Shown here: piece by piece, positions 12,369 to 23,741 of the stretch
Layout: each line of letters opens with the position of its first letter
Numbering within the stretch: position 1 is the stretch's first letter
Assembly: GCF_001936335.1 (NCBI RefSeq)
Contig: NZ_CP018888.1
Coordinates: 248,001-312,000, forward strand
Origin: Amylolactobacillus amylophilus DSM 20533 = JCM 1125
Lineage (GTDB): Bacteria > Bacillota > Bacilli > Lactobacillales > Lactobacillaceae
Direction: 5' to 3'
DNA: 64,000 nt
Notes under the pieces: model-generated
What the model was told of the DNA's origin: nothing
What the model saw: only the letters and a program-made list of their open reading frames with translations
The model's database searches: none
Translations under genes and position numbers: made by a program

Positions 12369-13019
12369 TTATACAATTTCTCCCGCTAAATCACGAAAAG
12401 TTATTGCGTTCATAATATGGTCTTGTGCATGAAACATGAGCAGGCTAACTTCGGTATGGTCTCCTCGAGCTTCTGCGGTGAGCATCGCCGTCTGGGCATT
12501 GTGTGCGTCAACCATGAAGCCATCGGATTCCTTCAGTTTAGCGTGTGGTTCTTCGAAGTGACCTTCTTTTGCCGCCTTAATGGCTGCAAATGCTGCACCC
12601 TTAGCGTTGCCACCCGCCATAATCCGATCAACATAATTGGTTCCAGCACTGATGTTCAGTTCGATTTTCAACCCGTAAGGATTTCTGGTCATCTGAGCCT
12701 CTTCTAAGCCAGTGAAGCCCTCATCAAGCCTTAATCCCCACACGCCCAAGTCAGAGAAGAGCGAGAGATCGTCGTACTTGATGTTCAGTGATTGAAACAA
12801 ATCGGGATTAATATCTACAACAACTTTGAAATTCAGAGAGTTGGCATATGCGACAGTCTCCTTGAATTGACCAAGGATATCCGCACCATCATCATTCACC
12901 AATTGTAGTAATGAGGTAAAAACTCTGGTAAAACCATATTTATGTGCTAAATCTAAATACTTTTTATCATCCGCAATATCTGTTTGATCCGGATAAATTG
13001 AAACGCCTAGTTGACGCAT
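12369..13019 (-). CDS. Chimeric ORF: MupG/DUF871 N-terminal half fused in frame to PTS lactose/cellobiose EIIA
   Basis: The 216-residue frame joins two families. Residues 1 to about 135 resemble the start of DUF871 (MupG, 6-phospho-N-acetylmuramidase), a TIM barrel: MRQLGVSIYPDQ, VVVDINPD, LRLDEGF, KIELNISAGTNY. From about residue 133 it becomes a lactose/cellobiose-type EIIA: GNAKGAAFAAIKAAKEG, then AHNAQT and SLLMFHAQDHIM. The phospho-accepting His197 and the metal-binding Asp200 of the HAQD motif are intact. Normal MupG has about 350-360 residues and EIIA about 105, so the barrel is missing its C-terminal half and EIIA its first helix. A deletion between two neighbouring genes explains this. 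AAGGCGG precedes the ATG, so it may be translated. The barrel part cannot be an active glycosidase; EIIA function is uncertain. Confidence 0.8.
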   Translation of the reverse strand: MRQLGVSIYPDQTDIADDKKYLDLAHKYGFTRVFTSLLQLVNDDGADILGQFKETVAYANSLNFKVVVDINPDLFQSLNIKYDDLSLFSDLGVWGLRLDEGFTGLEEAQMTRNPYGLKIELNISAGTNYVDRIMAGGNAKGAAFAAIKAAKEGHFEEPHAKLKESDGFMVDAHNAQTAMLTAEARGDHTEVSLLMFHAQDHIMNAITFRDLAGEIV

Positions 13020-13087
13020 TACGATACCGCCTTTTTTATAAAACTTGACCAGTGATAGAGCTACTGACTAGTCAAACATCTATTTTA

Positions 13088-13303
13088 CTATTGAATTTTA
13101 TCACTATCATGCTCTTTTACTTTGCGTACATCTGCACGATGTTCACGAAAGAAGATTCTACCAGCAATGACTGCTAGTACTAACCCAATCACGGGTAGGC
13201 CATAATATAGCCAAAGTGCCACCCCTCTCAGAAAGGGACTGAGTAAAATCACGAAAAATGCACCGTTTAATAGTAATAGTGTTCTTCTAGTCTTTCGTTC
13301 CAT
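13088..13303 (-). CDS. Small membrane protein, unknown function
   Basis: 71 residues: a basic N-terminus (MERKTRRTL), two hydrophobic segments (about 8-24 and 29-49), and a charged cytoplasmic tail (EHRADVRKVKEHDSDK). The ATG has AGAAGGA at a good distance and begins 6 nt after the EIIC stop, so it was translated in the same operon as the sugar transporter. I do not recognise the family. The frame is intact, in contrast to its neighbours. Confidence 0.6.
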   Translation of the reverse strand: MERKTRRTLLLLNGAFFVILLSPFLRGVALWLYYGLPVIGLVLAVIAGRIFFREHRADVRKVKEHDSDKIQ

Positions 13304-13309
13304 TAGTAT

Positions 13310-14679
13310 TTATCCTTCTATTTCAACTGGTTTGATTCTGTTTGCAGCTTTGACAAATGGTAGGTAAATCAAGAAGCCAATTGCCATATTCACAACTTGG
13401 AGAATCGGTGCTCGCCAATCAAGCGTACAAACAAGGGCATTCAAGATGGGTGGCATTGACCATGCAAATTGTACCTTAATTGGACTGACTAGTCCTGCTG
13501 TAATTGCAAAGTATGCAACTGTCACCATCACCACTGGAGCCAAGATAAATGGAACAAAGTAAATTGGATCGAACACAATTGACATACCAAACATTACGGG
13601 CTCGTTAACGTTGAAGAACCCAGGTGCAATCGCTAATTTAGCAACAGCAAGTTGATCATCACATTTAGAGAACATCAGGATTGCGATAAGTAGGAGCATG
13701 CACCACCAATCCAAGCGTAGAGGTCAAAGGCATTTCTAGTCCACATATATGGTAAATCTTTGTGTTGAGCAAAAGCGTTGATGTTGGCAACTTGAGTAGT
13801 CAACCAAATACCGTCAAGCAATGGTCCAAGCACGTTTGTACCGTGAAGACCAAAGAACCAGAATACTTGAACTAAAACAGTCATTAGAAATTCGGCACCA
13901 TAACCTTGTGAAAGGTTAAGTAACGGTTCTTGAATAGTCTTTGAAATGAGTTCAATCACGGTAGTTGCACCAAACTTGGTTACAAGCCACGTGATTAGGC
14001 CGGAAACGTATAGTGCAACAGTTGCAGGAATAATACCGGTAAATGCTGCCGAAATTGCTGGTGGAACAGAGTCTGGCATCCTAATAGTGATGTTTTTGTG
14101 CATCAACCAAATATAGATTGCAGCCGCTAAGCCACCCATAATCATGACAGTGAAGAAACCTGCAGCACCAAAGAACTAGTTAAAGTTGAAGAAACCCCAA
14201 CCACTAATACTTGCCTTATCTACTGTGGCACCACTAGCCGTGATGATGTCCATTGACTTCTTGGACAAAGATTCTGTGAGTTGTACTTTGTAACCTTGTG
14301 GCAAGGTCATTAGGAAAGTTCCTAAAGTTACGATACCACCTGTGATTGGCTCAATTCTGCATTGAACTGAGAGTTGATAACCAAATGTAAATGAGAAAAT
14401 CAGACCGAGAACTGCTAGAGAACCCGTCCAAACCTGCGCATTGACACCGATAAGTGGTTGCATTGCATCCACAAAGCCATTCCAACCAAATTGATTTGGA
14501 ATATCTCTAACCAACGCGTTTAACAATGTGGCAACAGCACCGGCCATTGTGGCAGGCATAATGGAAATAAAAGCATCACGGAGCGCTACCAGCCACTTAC
14601 TACCAGCCACTTAATAGAAACCAATTTTAGCAGCAATGGGCACGATATGCTTATTGAGCCATTCTATTAATGCATTCAT
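13310..14679 (-). pseudogene. PTS lactose/cellobiose-family EIIC permease, broken (CelB type)
   Basis: Together the pieces resemble a full EIIC (about 440 residues): MNALIEWLNKHIVPIAAKIG, then LRDAFISIMPATMAGAV, GFFTVMIMGGLAAAIY, FWFFGLHGTNVLGP, and PGFFNVNEPVMFGMSIVFDP. Several lesions break it. (1) A TAA after codon 22 sits beside a 14-bp tandem duplication (AAGTGGCTGGTAG-T/C, about 14588-14615). (2) An in-frame TAG lies at 14176-14178 (GFFNFN-stop-FFGAAGFF). (3) A frameshift falls near 13690-13715 between YAWIGGA and LLLIAILMFSK. Each alone would abolish a sugar transporter. The start ATG has AAGGA 11 nt upstream. The sugar is unknown; linkage to a MupG-like gene suggests a MurNAc- or disaccharide-type substrate, which is inference. 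Confidence 0.9.
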
Positions 14680-14784
14680 ATCTTCAAATTCCTTTCTTCT
14701 AACAAACAAATTATTCAACCCATGACCGATGAACAAACAATTTGCTCACCTCCAACTGTAATCGGTTAATAGGTTATGTGTTAA

Positions 14785-14806
14785 TGGTATCGTTTTCAGA
14801 AAACGA
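14785..14806 (-). promoter_or_regulatory. cre-like site with overlapping palindrome
   Basis: Plus strand TGGTATCGTTTTCA (14785-14798) fits the catabolite-responsive element TGWNANCGNTNWCA with one mismatch, at position 3. It overlaps a perfect inverted repeat TCGTTTTC-A-GAAAACGA (14790-14806). It lies between the putative -10 box and the EIIC start, where CcpA bound to it would block transcription; ccpA is at 35877-36878 in this window. Confidence 0.65.
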
Positions 14807-14922
14807 ATTAAACATGCCAAACCGGCGTTAATGTAGGTATTATATAAGTTTTTTATAGATTTGATTGACCCAATCACTTCCGTTATGCTTGTAAATGTCT
14901 AGTTTGATAGCGTTTACAAGAA

Positions 14923-14944
14923 CATATCGGTATATACCAATATG
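14923..14944. promoter_or_regulatory. Palindromic operator, HutC/GntR type
   Basis: CATATCGGTATATACCAATATG is a 22-bp palindrome with only one mismatched pair. Its core GGTATATACC fits the GT-N-TA-N-AC pattern bound by HutC-subfamily GntR regulators, which often control PTS sugar operons. It is about 80 nt upstream of the putative minus-strand -10 box. No GntR gene is visible in the window. Confidence 0.5.
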
Positions 14945-15507
14945 CAATTTATTGAGATGACATGTGTGATTATTAGCGCTATGGTCATGAAACGCTACTT
15001 CATTTCGACAGAATTTGATTCACCTATCACTTTTTATCGCACTGATCGAGCCAAGTTCATCAATTAGTTGCATGTACAGTAGGCATTTTAAAATTTTTCG
15101 CGGTAAAACATGAACTATTATAGGTGTTATTTTTTGATTTTTTGGCGTTACAGACCAAATTAGTCCCAAAAAATACTTATTAAGTATCTATGAAGTACCA
15201 GATCACTTTTGAAGCAACCGCCAAGCGACAAATGAAATCTCAAAATCATTTATCAATTCAGACTATATTTCATATTTAACACAAAGCTCGCTTTGAGACA
15301 GGCTTCTACTTCCTATTTCAATAGTAGTAGTTGGCATGAAGATTGATTATGAATTATTTAAAACTGGGTGTTAGAGGCTGATACTTTACACCATCTATAT
15401 AAATAGAACAAATAAGCACAGTGGTCCAAGTTTAATCTCGCGCAAAAAATGAACTCTCACAAGTTAATCCACTCACAGTGGTAGATTGATACTGTATAAA
15501 TCACGGC

Positions 15508-15657
15508 ATGAATATCAAGGCCCTGTCCAAAAGACTAGGGCACCAAAATATTCAAATTACTCTAAATAAGTATGCACACATTTTAGACGAAATGGATAGA
15601 CAACAAAACGAACTTGTCAGCCAGGTTTTACTAGATCAATATAAAGCTTTTTCATAA
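15508..15657 (+). pseudogene. Tyrosine recombinase C-terminal remnant
   Basis: A 49-codon frame contains the last part of an integrase: MNIKALSKRLGHQNIQITLNKYAHIL, with the LGH box and the nucleophile Tyr in KYAHIL, then a helical tail. The frame is closed by a stop just upstream (15487-15489), so the HxxR box and everything before it are gone. It differs from the integrase at the left edge and is a different family member. It ends 160 bp from the tRNA-Leu(CAA) 3' end, the kind of place where integrases target. Probably a scar of an old integrated element. Confidence 0.75.
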
Positions 15658-15707
15658 CCATTTCCCGGCCGCTTCCCGACTACTTCCCGACTGAATCAGA
15701 AAAACAT

Positions 15708-15806
15708 AGTTTTACGAAGAAACTCCAGCAAATATAAAAAACCTTGTAAACGTTGCTGTATCAACAACTTACAAGGTTTTTAGATTAACGAAGTTTTACT
15801 AAGAAA
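15708..15806. repeat. Pair of near-identical 15-bp direct repeats flanking the tRNA-operon terminator
   Basis: AGTTTTACGAAGAAA at 15708-15722 and AGTTTTACTAAGAAA at 15792-15806 differ at one base. They enclose the terminator hairpin, and the second ends 11 nt from the tRNA-Leu 3' end. With an integrase remnant next door they could be attachment-site relics, but they may also be chance repeats. Confidence 0.45.
15737..15781 (-). terminator. Terminator of the rrn operon 2 / tRNA transcript (bidirectional)
   Basis: AAAAACCTTGTAA and TTACAAGGTTTTT form a perfect 13-bp stem with a 19-nt loop and T-runs on both strands. It is 36 nt beyond the last tRNA, tRNA-Leu(CAA), so the rRNA-tRNA transcript from about 23.7 kb can end here after 8 kb. 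It would also stop plus-strand transcription from the integrase remnant. Confidence 0.88.
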
Positions 15807-15816
15807 ACCTACAAAG

Positions 15817-15900
15817 TACCGATGATCGGGGTCGAACCGATACGCCCGTAAGGGCACCAGATTTTGAGTCTGGCGCGTCTGCCAATTCCGCCACACCGGC
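15817..15900 (-). tRNA. tRNA-Leu (CAA)
   Basis: Class II tRNA with long variable arm; acceptor GCCGGTG/CATCGGT, anticodon loop CTCAAAA, discriminator A. Last gene of the 27-tRNA array. CCA not encoded. Confidence 0.96.
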
Positions 15901-15929
15901 AAAAATTACCTAATTCAACTACATGGCAA

Positions 15930-16000
<71 letters not shown>

Positions 16001-16015
16001 ATATTAAATTAGAAA

Positions 16016-16087
16016 TTGGGTTAGATGGATTCGAACCATCGCATAACGGAGTCAAAGTCCGTTGCCTTACCGCTTGGCTATAACCCA
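16016..16087 (-). tRNA. tRNA-Gln (TTG)
   Basis: Acceptor TGGGTTA/TAACCCA with the weak first pair usual for Gln; anticodon loop CTTTGAC. Confidence 0.96.
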
Positions 16088-16093
16088 ATGAAG

Positions 16094-16167
16094 GGCGGTA
16101 TGTGGGGATCGAACCCACGCGTGCCGGATCCACAAACCGGTGTGTTAACCACTTCACCAATACCGCC
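16094..16167 (-). tRNA. tRNA-His (GTG)
   Basis: Anticodon loop TTGTGGA. The extra G at -1 pairs with C73, the histidine identity element; acceptor GCGGTAT/ATACCGC. Confidence 0.96.
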
Positions 16168-16178
16168 ATAATGGTAAA

Positions 16179-16249
16179 CAGGGATAGTAGGAATTGAACC
16201 CACACTGACGGTTTTGGAGACCGTAGTTCTACCTTTAAACTATATCCCT
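16179..16249 (-). tRNA. tRNA-Trp (CCA)
   Basis: Acceptor AGGGATA/TATCCCT, anticodon loop CTCCAAA, discriminator G. Confidence 0.96.
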
Positions 16250-16256
16250 AAATGAA

Positions 16257-16337
16257 TGGAGGAGAGTGGATTCGAACCACCGAACCCGAAGGAGCGGATT
16301 TACAGTCCGCCGCGTTTAGCCACTTCGCTACTCCTCC
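16257..16337 (-). tRNA. tRNA-Tyr (GTA)
   Basis: Acceptor GGAGGAG/CTCCTCC, anticodon loop CTGTAAA, long variable arm (class II), discriminator A. Confidence 0.96.
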
Positions 16338-16340
16338 AAA

Positions 16341-16413
16341 TGGCGCGGGACAGAATCGAACTGCCGACACATGGAGCTTCAATCCATTGCTCTACCAACT
16401 GAGCTACCGAGCC
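16341..16413 (-). tRNA. tRNA-Phe (GAA), copy B
   Basis: Anticodon loop TTGAAGC. The acceptor GGCTCGG/CCGCGCC has a T4-C69 mismatch where a T-A pair is expected; the second copy has the same mismatch. Confidence 0.94.
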
Positions 16414-16416
16414 AAA

Positions 16417-16490
16417 CGGTCCGTACGAGACTCGAACTCGTGATCTCCTGCGTGACAGGCAGGCGTCCTAACCAACTAGACCAACGGACC
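16417..16490 (-). tRNA. tRNA-Asp (GTC), copy B
   Basis: Acceptor GGTCCGT/ACGGACC, anticodon loop CTGTCAC, discriminator G. Identical to 17148-17221. Confidence 0.96.
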
Positions 16491-16493
16491 AAA

Positions 16494-16567
<74 letters not shown>

Positions 16568-16579
16568 ATAAGGTATAAA

Positions 16580-16669
16580 AGGAGGATGTGGGATTCGAAC
16601 CCACGCGCGGTATGACCCGCCTGACGGTTTTCAAGACCGTTCCCTTCAGCCGGACTTGGGTAATCCTCC
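16580..16669 (-). tRNA. tRNA-Ser (TGA)
   Basis: Class II; acceptor GGAGGAT/ATCCTCC, anticodon loop CTTGAAA, long variable arm. The discriminator reads T, so the exact 3' end deserves care. Confidence 0.95.
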
Positions 16670-16706
16670 ATAGCTGAAAATAATTATAATACACCAACTG
16701 GCGTAA

Positions 16707-16778
16707 TGACCCGTACGGGATTTGAACCCATGATACCGCCGTGAAAGGGCGGTGTCTTAACCACTTGACCAACGGGCC
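16707..16778 (-). tRNA. tRNA-Glu (TTC)
   Basis: Acceptor GGCCCGT/ACGGGTC (one G-T pair), anticodon loop CTTTCAC, discriminator A. Confidence 0.96.
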
Positions 16779-16814
16779 GTCTATATCTCTGGAACCTACC
16801 GGCACTTTGCCGTA

Positions 16815-16902
16815 CGGAGAAGGAGGGATTTGAACCCTCGCGCCGCTTACGCAACCTACACCCTTAGCAGGGGCGCCTCTTCAGCCACTTGAGTACTTCT
16901 CC
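16815..16902 (-). tRNA. tRNA-Ser (GCT)
   Basis: Class II; acceptor GGAGAAG/CTTCTCC, anticodon loop CTGCTAA, discriminator G. Confidence 0.96.
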
Positions 16903-16906
16903 AAAA

Positions 16907-16980
<74 letters not shown>

Positions 16981-16985
16981 ATAAA

Positions 16986-17056
16986 AGCGGGTGACGAGAA
17001 TCGGACTCGCGACTACAGCTTGGAAGGCTGTCGTTTTACCACTAAACTACACCCGC
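16986..17056 (-). tRNA. tRNA-Gly (TCC)
   Basis: Acceptor GCGGGTG/CACCCGC, anticodon loop CTTCCAA, discriminator T. Confidence 0.96.
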
Positions 17057-17071
17057 ATATTCATTAAACTA

Positions 17072-17144
17072 TGGCGCGGGACAGAATCGAACTGCCGACA
17101 CATGGAGCTTCAATCCATTGCTCTACCAACTGAGCTACCGAGCC
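17072..17144 (-). tRNA. tRNA-Phe (GAA), copy A
   Basis: Identical to 16341-16413, including the T4-C69 acceptor mismatch. Confidence 0.94.
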
Positions 17145-17147
17145 AAA

Positions 17148-17221
17148 CGGTCCGTACGAGACTCGAACTCGTGATCTCCTGCGTGACAGGCAGGCGTCCT
17201 AACCAACTAGACCAACGGACC
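17148..17221 (-). tRNA. tRNA-Asp (GTC), copy A
   Basis: Identical to 16417-16490. Confidence 0.96.
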
Positions 17222-17224
17222 AAA

Positions 17225-17298
<74 letters not shown>

Positions 17299-17321
17299 AT
17301 AATAAAAAATGCAGATCCGTA

Positions 17322-17395
17322 TGGACCTTGTAGGACTCGAACCTACGACCGGACGGTTATGAGCCGTCTGCTCTAACCAACTGAGCTAAAGGTCC
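17322..17395 (-). tRNA. tRNA-Ile2 (CAT, lysidine-modified), probable
   Basis: Acceptor GGACCTT/AAGGTCC and anticodon loop CTCATAA. From memory it closely matches Bacillus tRNA-Ile2, whose C34 is turned into lysidine by TilS to read ATA. The neighbouring CAT tRNA (17406-17479) looks like elongator Met, which leaves Ile2 as the best identity. Confidence 0.85.
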
Positions 17396-17405
17396 AAGCT
17401 ACCAA

Positions 17406-17479
17406 TAGCGGCGAAGGGGATCGAACCCCCGACCTCCCGGGTATGAACCGGACGCTCTAGCCAGCTGAGCTACACCGCC
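17406..17479 (-). tRNA. Elongator tRNA-Met (CAT), probable
   Basis: Acceptor GGCGGTG/CGCCGCT with G1-T72 and T6-G67 wobble pairs, anticodon loop TTCATAC, discriminator A; this resembles Bacilli elongator tRNA-Met. Confidence 0.85.
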
Positions 17480-17500
17480 AAAATATGTAATGAATTACAA

Positions 17501-17574
17501 TCGGGAAGACAGGATTCGAACCTGCGACCCCCTGGTCCCAAACCAGGTGCTCTACCAAGCTGAGCCACTTCCCG
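17501..17574 (-). tRNA. tRNA-Pro (TGG)
   Basis: Acceptor CGGGAAG/CTTCCCG, anticodon loop TTTGGGA, discriminator A. A 64-nt spacer with a small GAAAGT/ACTTTC hairpin separates it from tRNA-Arg. Confidence 0.96.
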
Positions 17575-17638
17575 TTATAAAAGAAAATCTTATAACCATT
17601 ACATATTAGGAAAAAAATAAGAAAGTTAAAACTTTCTA

Positions 17639-17712
17639 TGCACCCAGTAGGAGTCGAACCTACAACCTTCTGATTCGTAGTCAGACACTCTATCCAGTTG
17701 CGCTATGGGTGC
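17639..17712 (-). tRNA. tRNA-Arg (ACG)
   Basis: Acceptor GCACCCA/TGGGTGC, anticodon loop CTACGAA; A34 is expected to become inosine. Confidence 0.96.
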
Positions 17713-17724
17713 GTTTAATAATAA

Positions 17725-17810
17725 TGCCGAGGACCGGAATCGAACCGGTACGGTGATCACTCACCGCAGGATTTTAAGTCCTGTGCGTCTGCCAGTTCCG
17801 CCACCCCGGC
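17725..17810 (-). tRNA. tRNA-Leu (TAA)
   Basis: Class II; acceptor GCCGGGG/CCTCGGC, anticodon loop CTTAAAA, discriminator A. Confidence 0.96.
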
Positions 17811-17820
17811 ATATTATTAA

Positions 17821-17892
17821 AGCGGAAGACGGGATTCGAACCCGCGACCCCCAGCATGGCAAGCTGATGTTCTACCACTGAACTACTTCCGC
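17821..17892 (-). tRNA. tRNA-Gly (GCC)
   Basis: Acceptor GCGGAAG/CTTCCGC, anticodon loop TTGCCAT, discriminator T. Confidence 0.96.
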
Positions 17893-17896
17893 ATAA

Positions 17897-17969
17897 TGCC
17901 GACTAGACGATTTGAACGCCCGACCCCCTGATTACAAATCAGATGCTCTACCAACTGAGCTAAGTCGGC
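17897..17969 (-). tRNA. tRNA-Thr (TGT)
   Basis: Acceptor GCCGACT/AGTCGGC, anticodon loop TTTGTAA, discriminator A. The T-arm reads GACG-TTCAAAT-CGTC. Confidence 0.95.
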
Positions 17970-18014
17970 ATCAATGCAATATTAACATTGTAAATATCAT
18001 TTGGCTATCGCCAA

Positions 18015-18096
18015 TACGGGTGAAGGGACTTGAACCCCCACGTCATAAGACACTAGAACCTAAATCTAGCGCGTCTGCCAATTCCGCCACACCCGC
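18015..18096 (-). tRNA. tRNA-Leu (TAG)
   Basis: Class II; acceptor GCGGGTG/CACCCGT, anticodon loop TTTAGGT, discriminator A. Confidence 0.95.
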
Positions 18097-18112
18097 AGCA
18101 TATAGTACCAAA

Positions 18113-18185
18113 TGAGTCGCGAGAGGCTCGAACTCTCGACCCTTGGATTAAAAGTCCAATGCTCTACCAACTGAGCTAGCGACTC
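18113..18185 (-). tRNA. tRNA-Lys (TTT)
   Basis: Acceptor GAGTCGC/GCGACTC, anticodon loop CTTTTAA, discriminator A; only 2 nt from tRNA-Val. Confidence 0.96.
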
Positions 18186-18187
18186 AA

Positions 18188-18260
18188 TGGAGGATACAGG
18201 GTTCGAACCTGTGACCCTCTGCTTGTAAGGCAGACGCTCTCCCAGCTGAGCTAATCCTCC
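18188..18260 (-). tRNA. tRNA-Val (TAC)
   Basis: Acceptor GGAGGAT/ATCCTCC, anticodon loop CTTACAA. First tRNA after the 5S of operon 2 (10-nt gap, no terminator), so the array is co-transcribed with the rRNAs. Confidence 0.96.
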
Positions 18261-18270
18261 ATTTTGAAAA

Positions 18271-18387
18271 GCGTGGCAACTTCCTATCCTCGCAGGCAGT
18301 CTCCCACCAACTACTATCGGCGTTAAGAAGCTTAACTTCTGTGTTCGGCATGGGAACAGGTGTATCCTTCTTGCTATCGCCACCACA
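18271..18387 (-). rRNA. rrf: 5S ribosomal RNA (operon 2)
   Basis: Identical to 1162-1278. It is followed by tRNA-Val instead of a terminator. Confidence 0.95.
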
Positions 18388-18478
18388 CTCTTCTTCTGAG
18401 TATTCTCACACTCAAAACTAAATACGATTCTTTTCTAGAAAACCTTTTGCGTTTGCCTATTGTGCTTGCGCTACTTCT

Positions 18479-21387
<2,909 letters not shown>

Positions 21388-21709
21388 ACAAATATTTTTA
21401 GTGATTCCTCACTTCGTTCTCGGCTTTTTCGTTCGCATTGAATATTCCTAGTCGTGCCACTGCCACCAATCAATTCGCCTTAAGTCGCCTTCTTTAGTCA
21501 CTACGTGACCTTTGAAGTCTGCCTTAATCGCTCTTTGATTTAACGGTGTCAGCTGCACTCTTTTTTATATTCTCGGTTTTCTTTCTTTGAATCGTATTCA
21601 GTTTTCAATGTGCTAATGTTTGAGAGTAAACCTCTCAAAACTAAACAAAGTTTCTCGTGTGCTTTTGTCGCGTGGCTTCCACGTATTCCTACGCTTCTTC
21701 CCACTCGCT

Positions 21710-23292
<1,583 letters not shown>

Positions 23293-23443
23293 TCTTGAGA
23301 TATTCTTCAAATAGCTCTTAGTTTTATTGTTTATTCACGAATTGACTTCGCTTAAATCTTTAGGGGTTTGACCCCCCGCACACTTAAATCGAAACTTTGT
23401 TCAGTTTTCAAAGGTCTACTGTGTCGCTTTCAGCGACTTGATA

Positions 23444-23472
23444 ATTTTATCACATTATTGCGATTATGGCAA
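23444..23472 (-). promoter_or_regulatory. rrn operon 2 promoter P3 (proximal)
   Basis: TTGCCA, 17-bp spacer, TAAAAT on the minus strand, followed by ATCAAGTCG. A boxA-like TTTGAAAACTG is in the leader (about 23401-23416), as in operon 1. Confidence 0.75.
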
Positions 23473-23545
23473 GAAAGTTTTTAAAATAATTAACCTTAAA
23501 AGACTTGCTTATTTCGCTCAATTTCTCGCTTAGCAACAGTTAATT

Positions 23546-23574
23546 ATGTTACCAAAACCATTGCCCGAATGCAA
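23546..23574 (-). promoter_or_regulatory. rrn operon 2 promoter P2
   Basis: TTGCAT, 17-bp spacer, TAACAT on the minus strand. Confidence 0.75.
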
Positions 23575-23712
23575 CAAGTTTTTTAAACTTTTTTGCATCC
23601 TTGTTACCGCTAACAATGCTTTAAAAGCATACCAAAACCAGAAAAGTTAATCAAGTAATCTCAATGATTTTTTTAACGAAATTTCTGGCCGTCGTACTTG
23701 ACGACTTGAACA

Positions 23713-23741
23713 ATGTTATCAGTTGAACGGAGTACCGTCAA
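23713..23741 (-). promoter_or_regulatory. rrn operon 2 promoter P1 (distal)
   Basis: TTGACG, 17-bp spacer, TAACAT on the minus strand, then TTCAAGTCGTCAAG as at P1 of operon 1. The -35 box contains the TGA stop codon of the S1-domain gene, so there is no room for a terminator between that gene and the rRNA promoter. Confidence 0.8.

Larger units (their letters stand above)
14680..15507. other. Gene-poor regulatory remnant upstream of the EIIC pseudogene
   Basis: No credible gene on either strand. It holds a -10-like TATAAT on the minus strand (14839-14844), a cre-like site overlapped by a palindrome (14785-14806), a GntR-type palindrome (14923-14944) flanked by a TGTAAA/TTTACA inverted repeat (about 14890-14918), a short palindrome ATACTTA-T-TAAGTAT (15173-15187), and a minus-strand GGAGG followed by TTG and a 9-codon frame (about 14755-14722), perhaps the ghost of another PTS gene. 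A regulator gene expected upstream of the operon seems to be lost. Confidence 0.6.

Noticed and set aside
17575-17638. Hairpin GAAAGT/ACTTTC between tRNA-Pro and tRNA-Arg as an internal terminator
   Set aside because: The stem is only six bp and no T-run follows on the minus strand; more likely a processing spacer.
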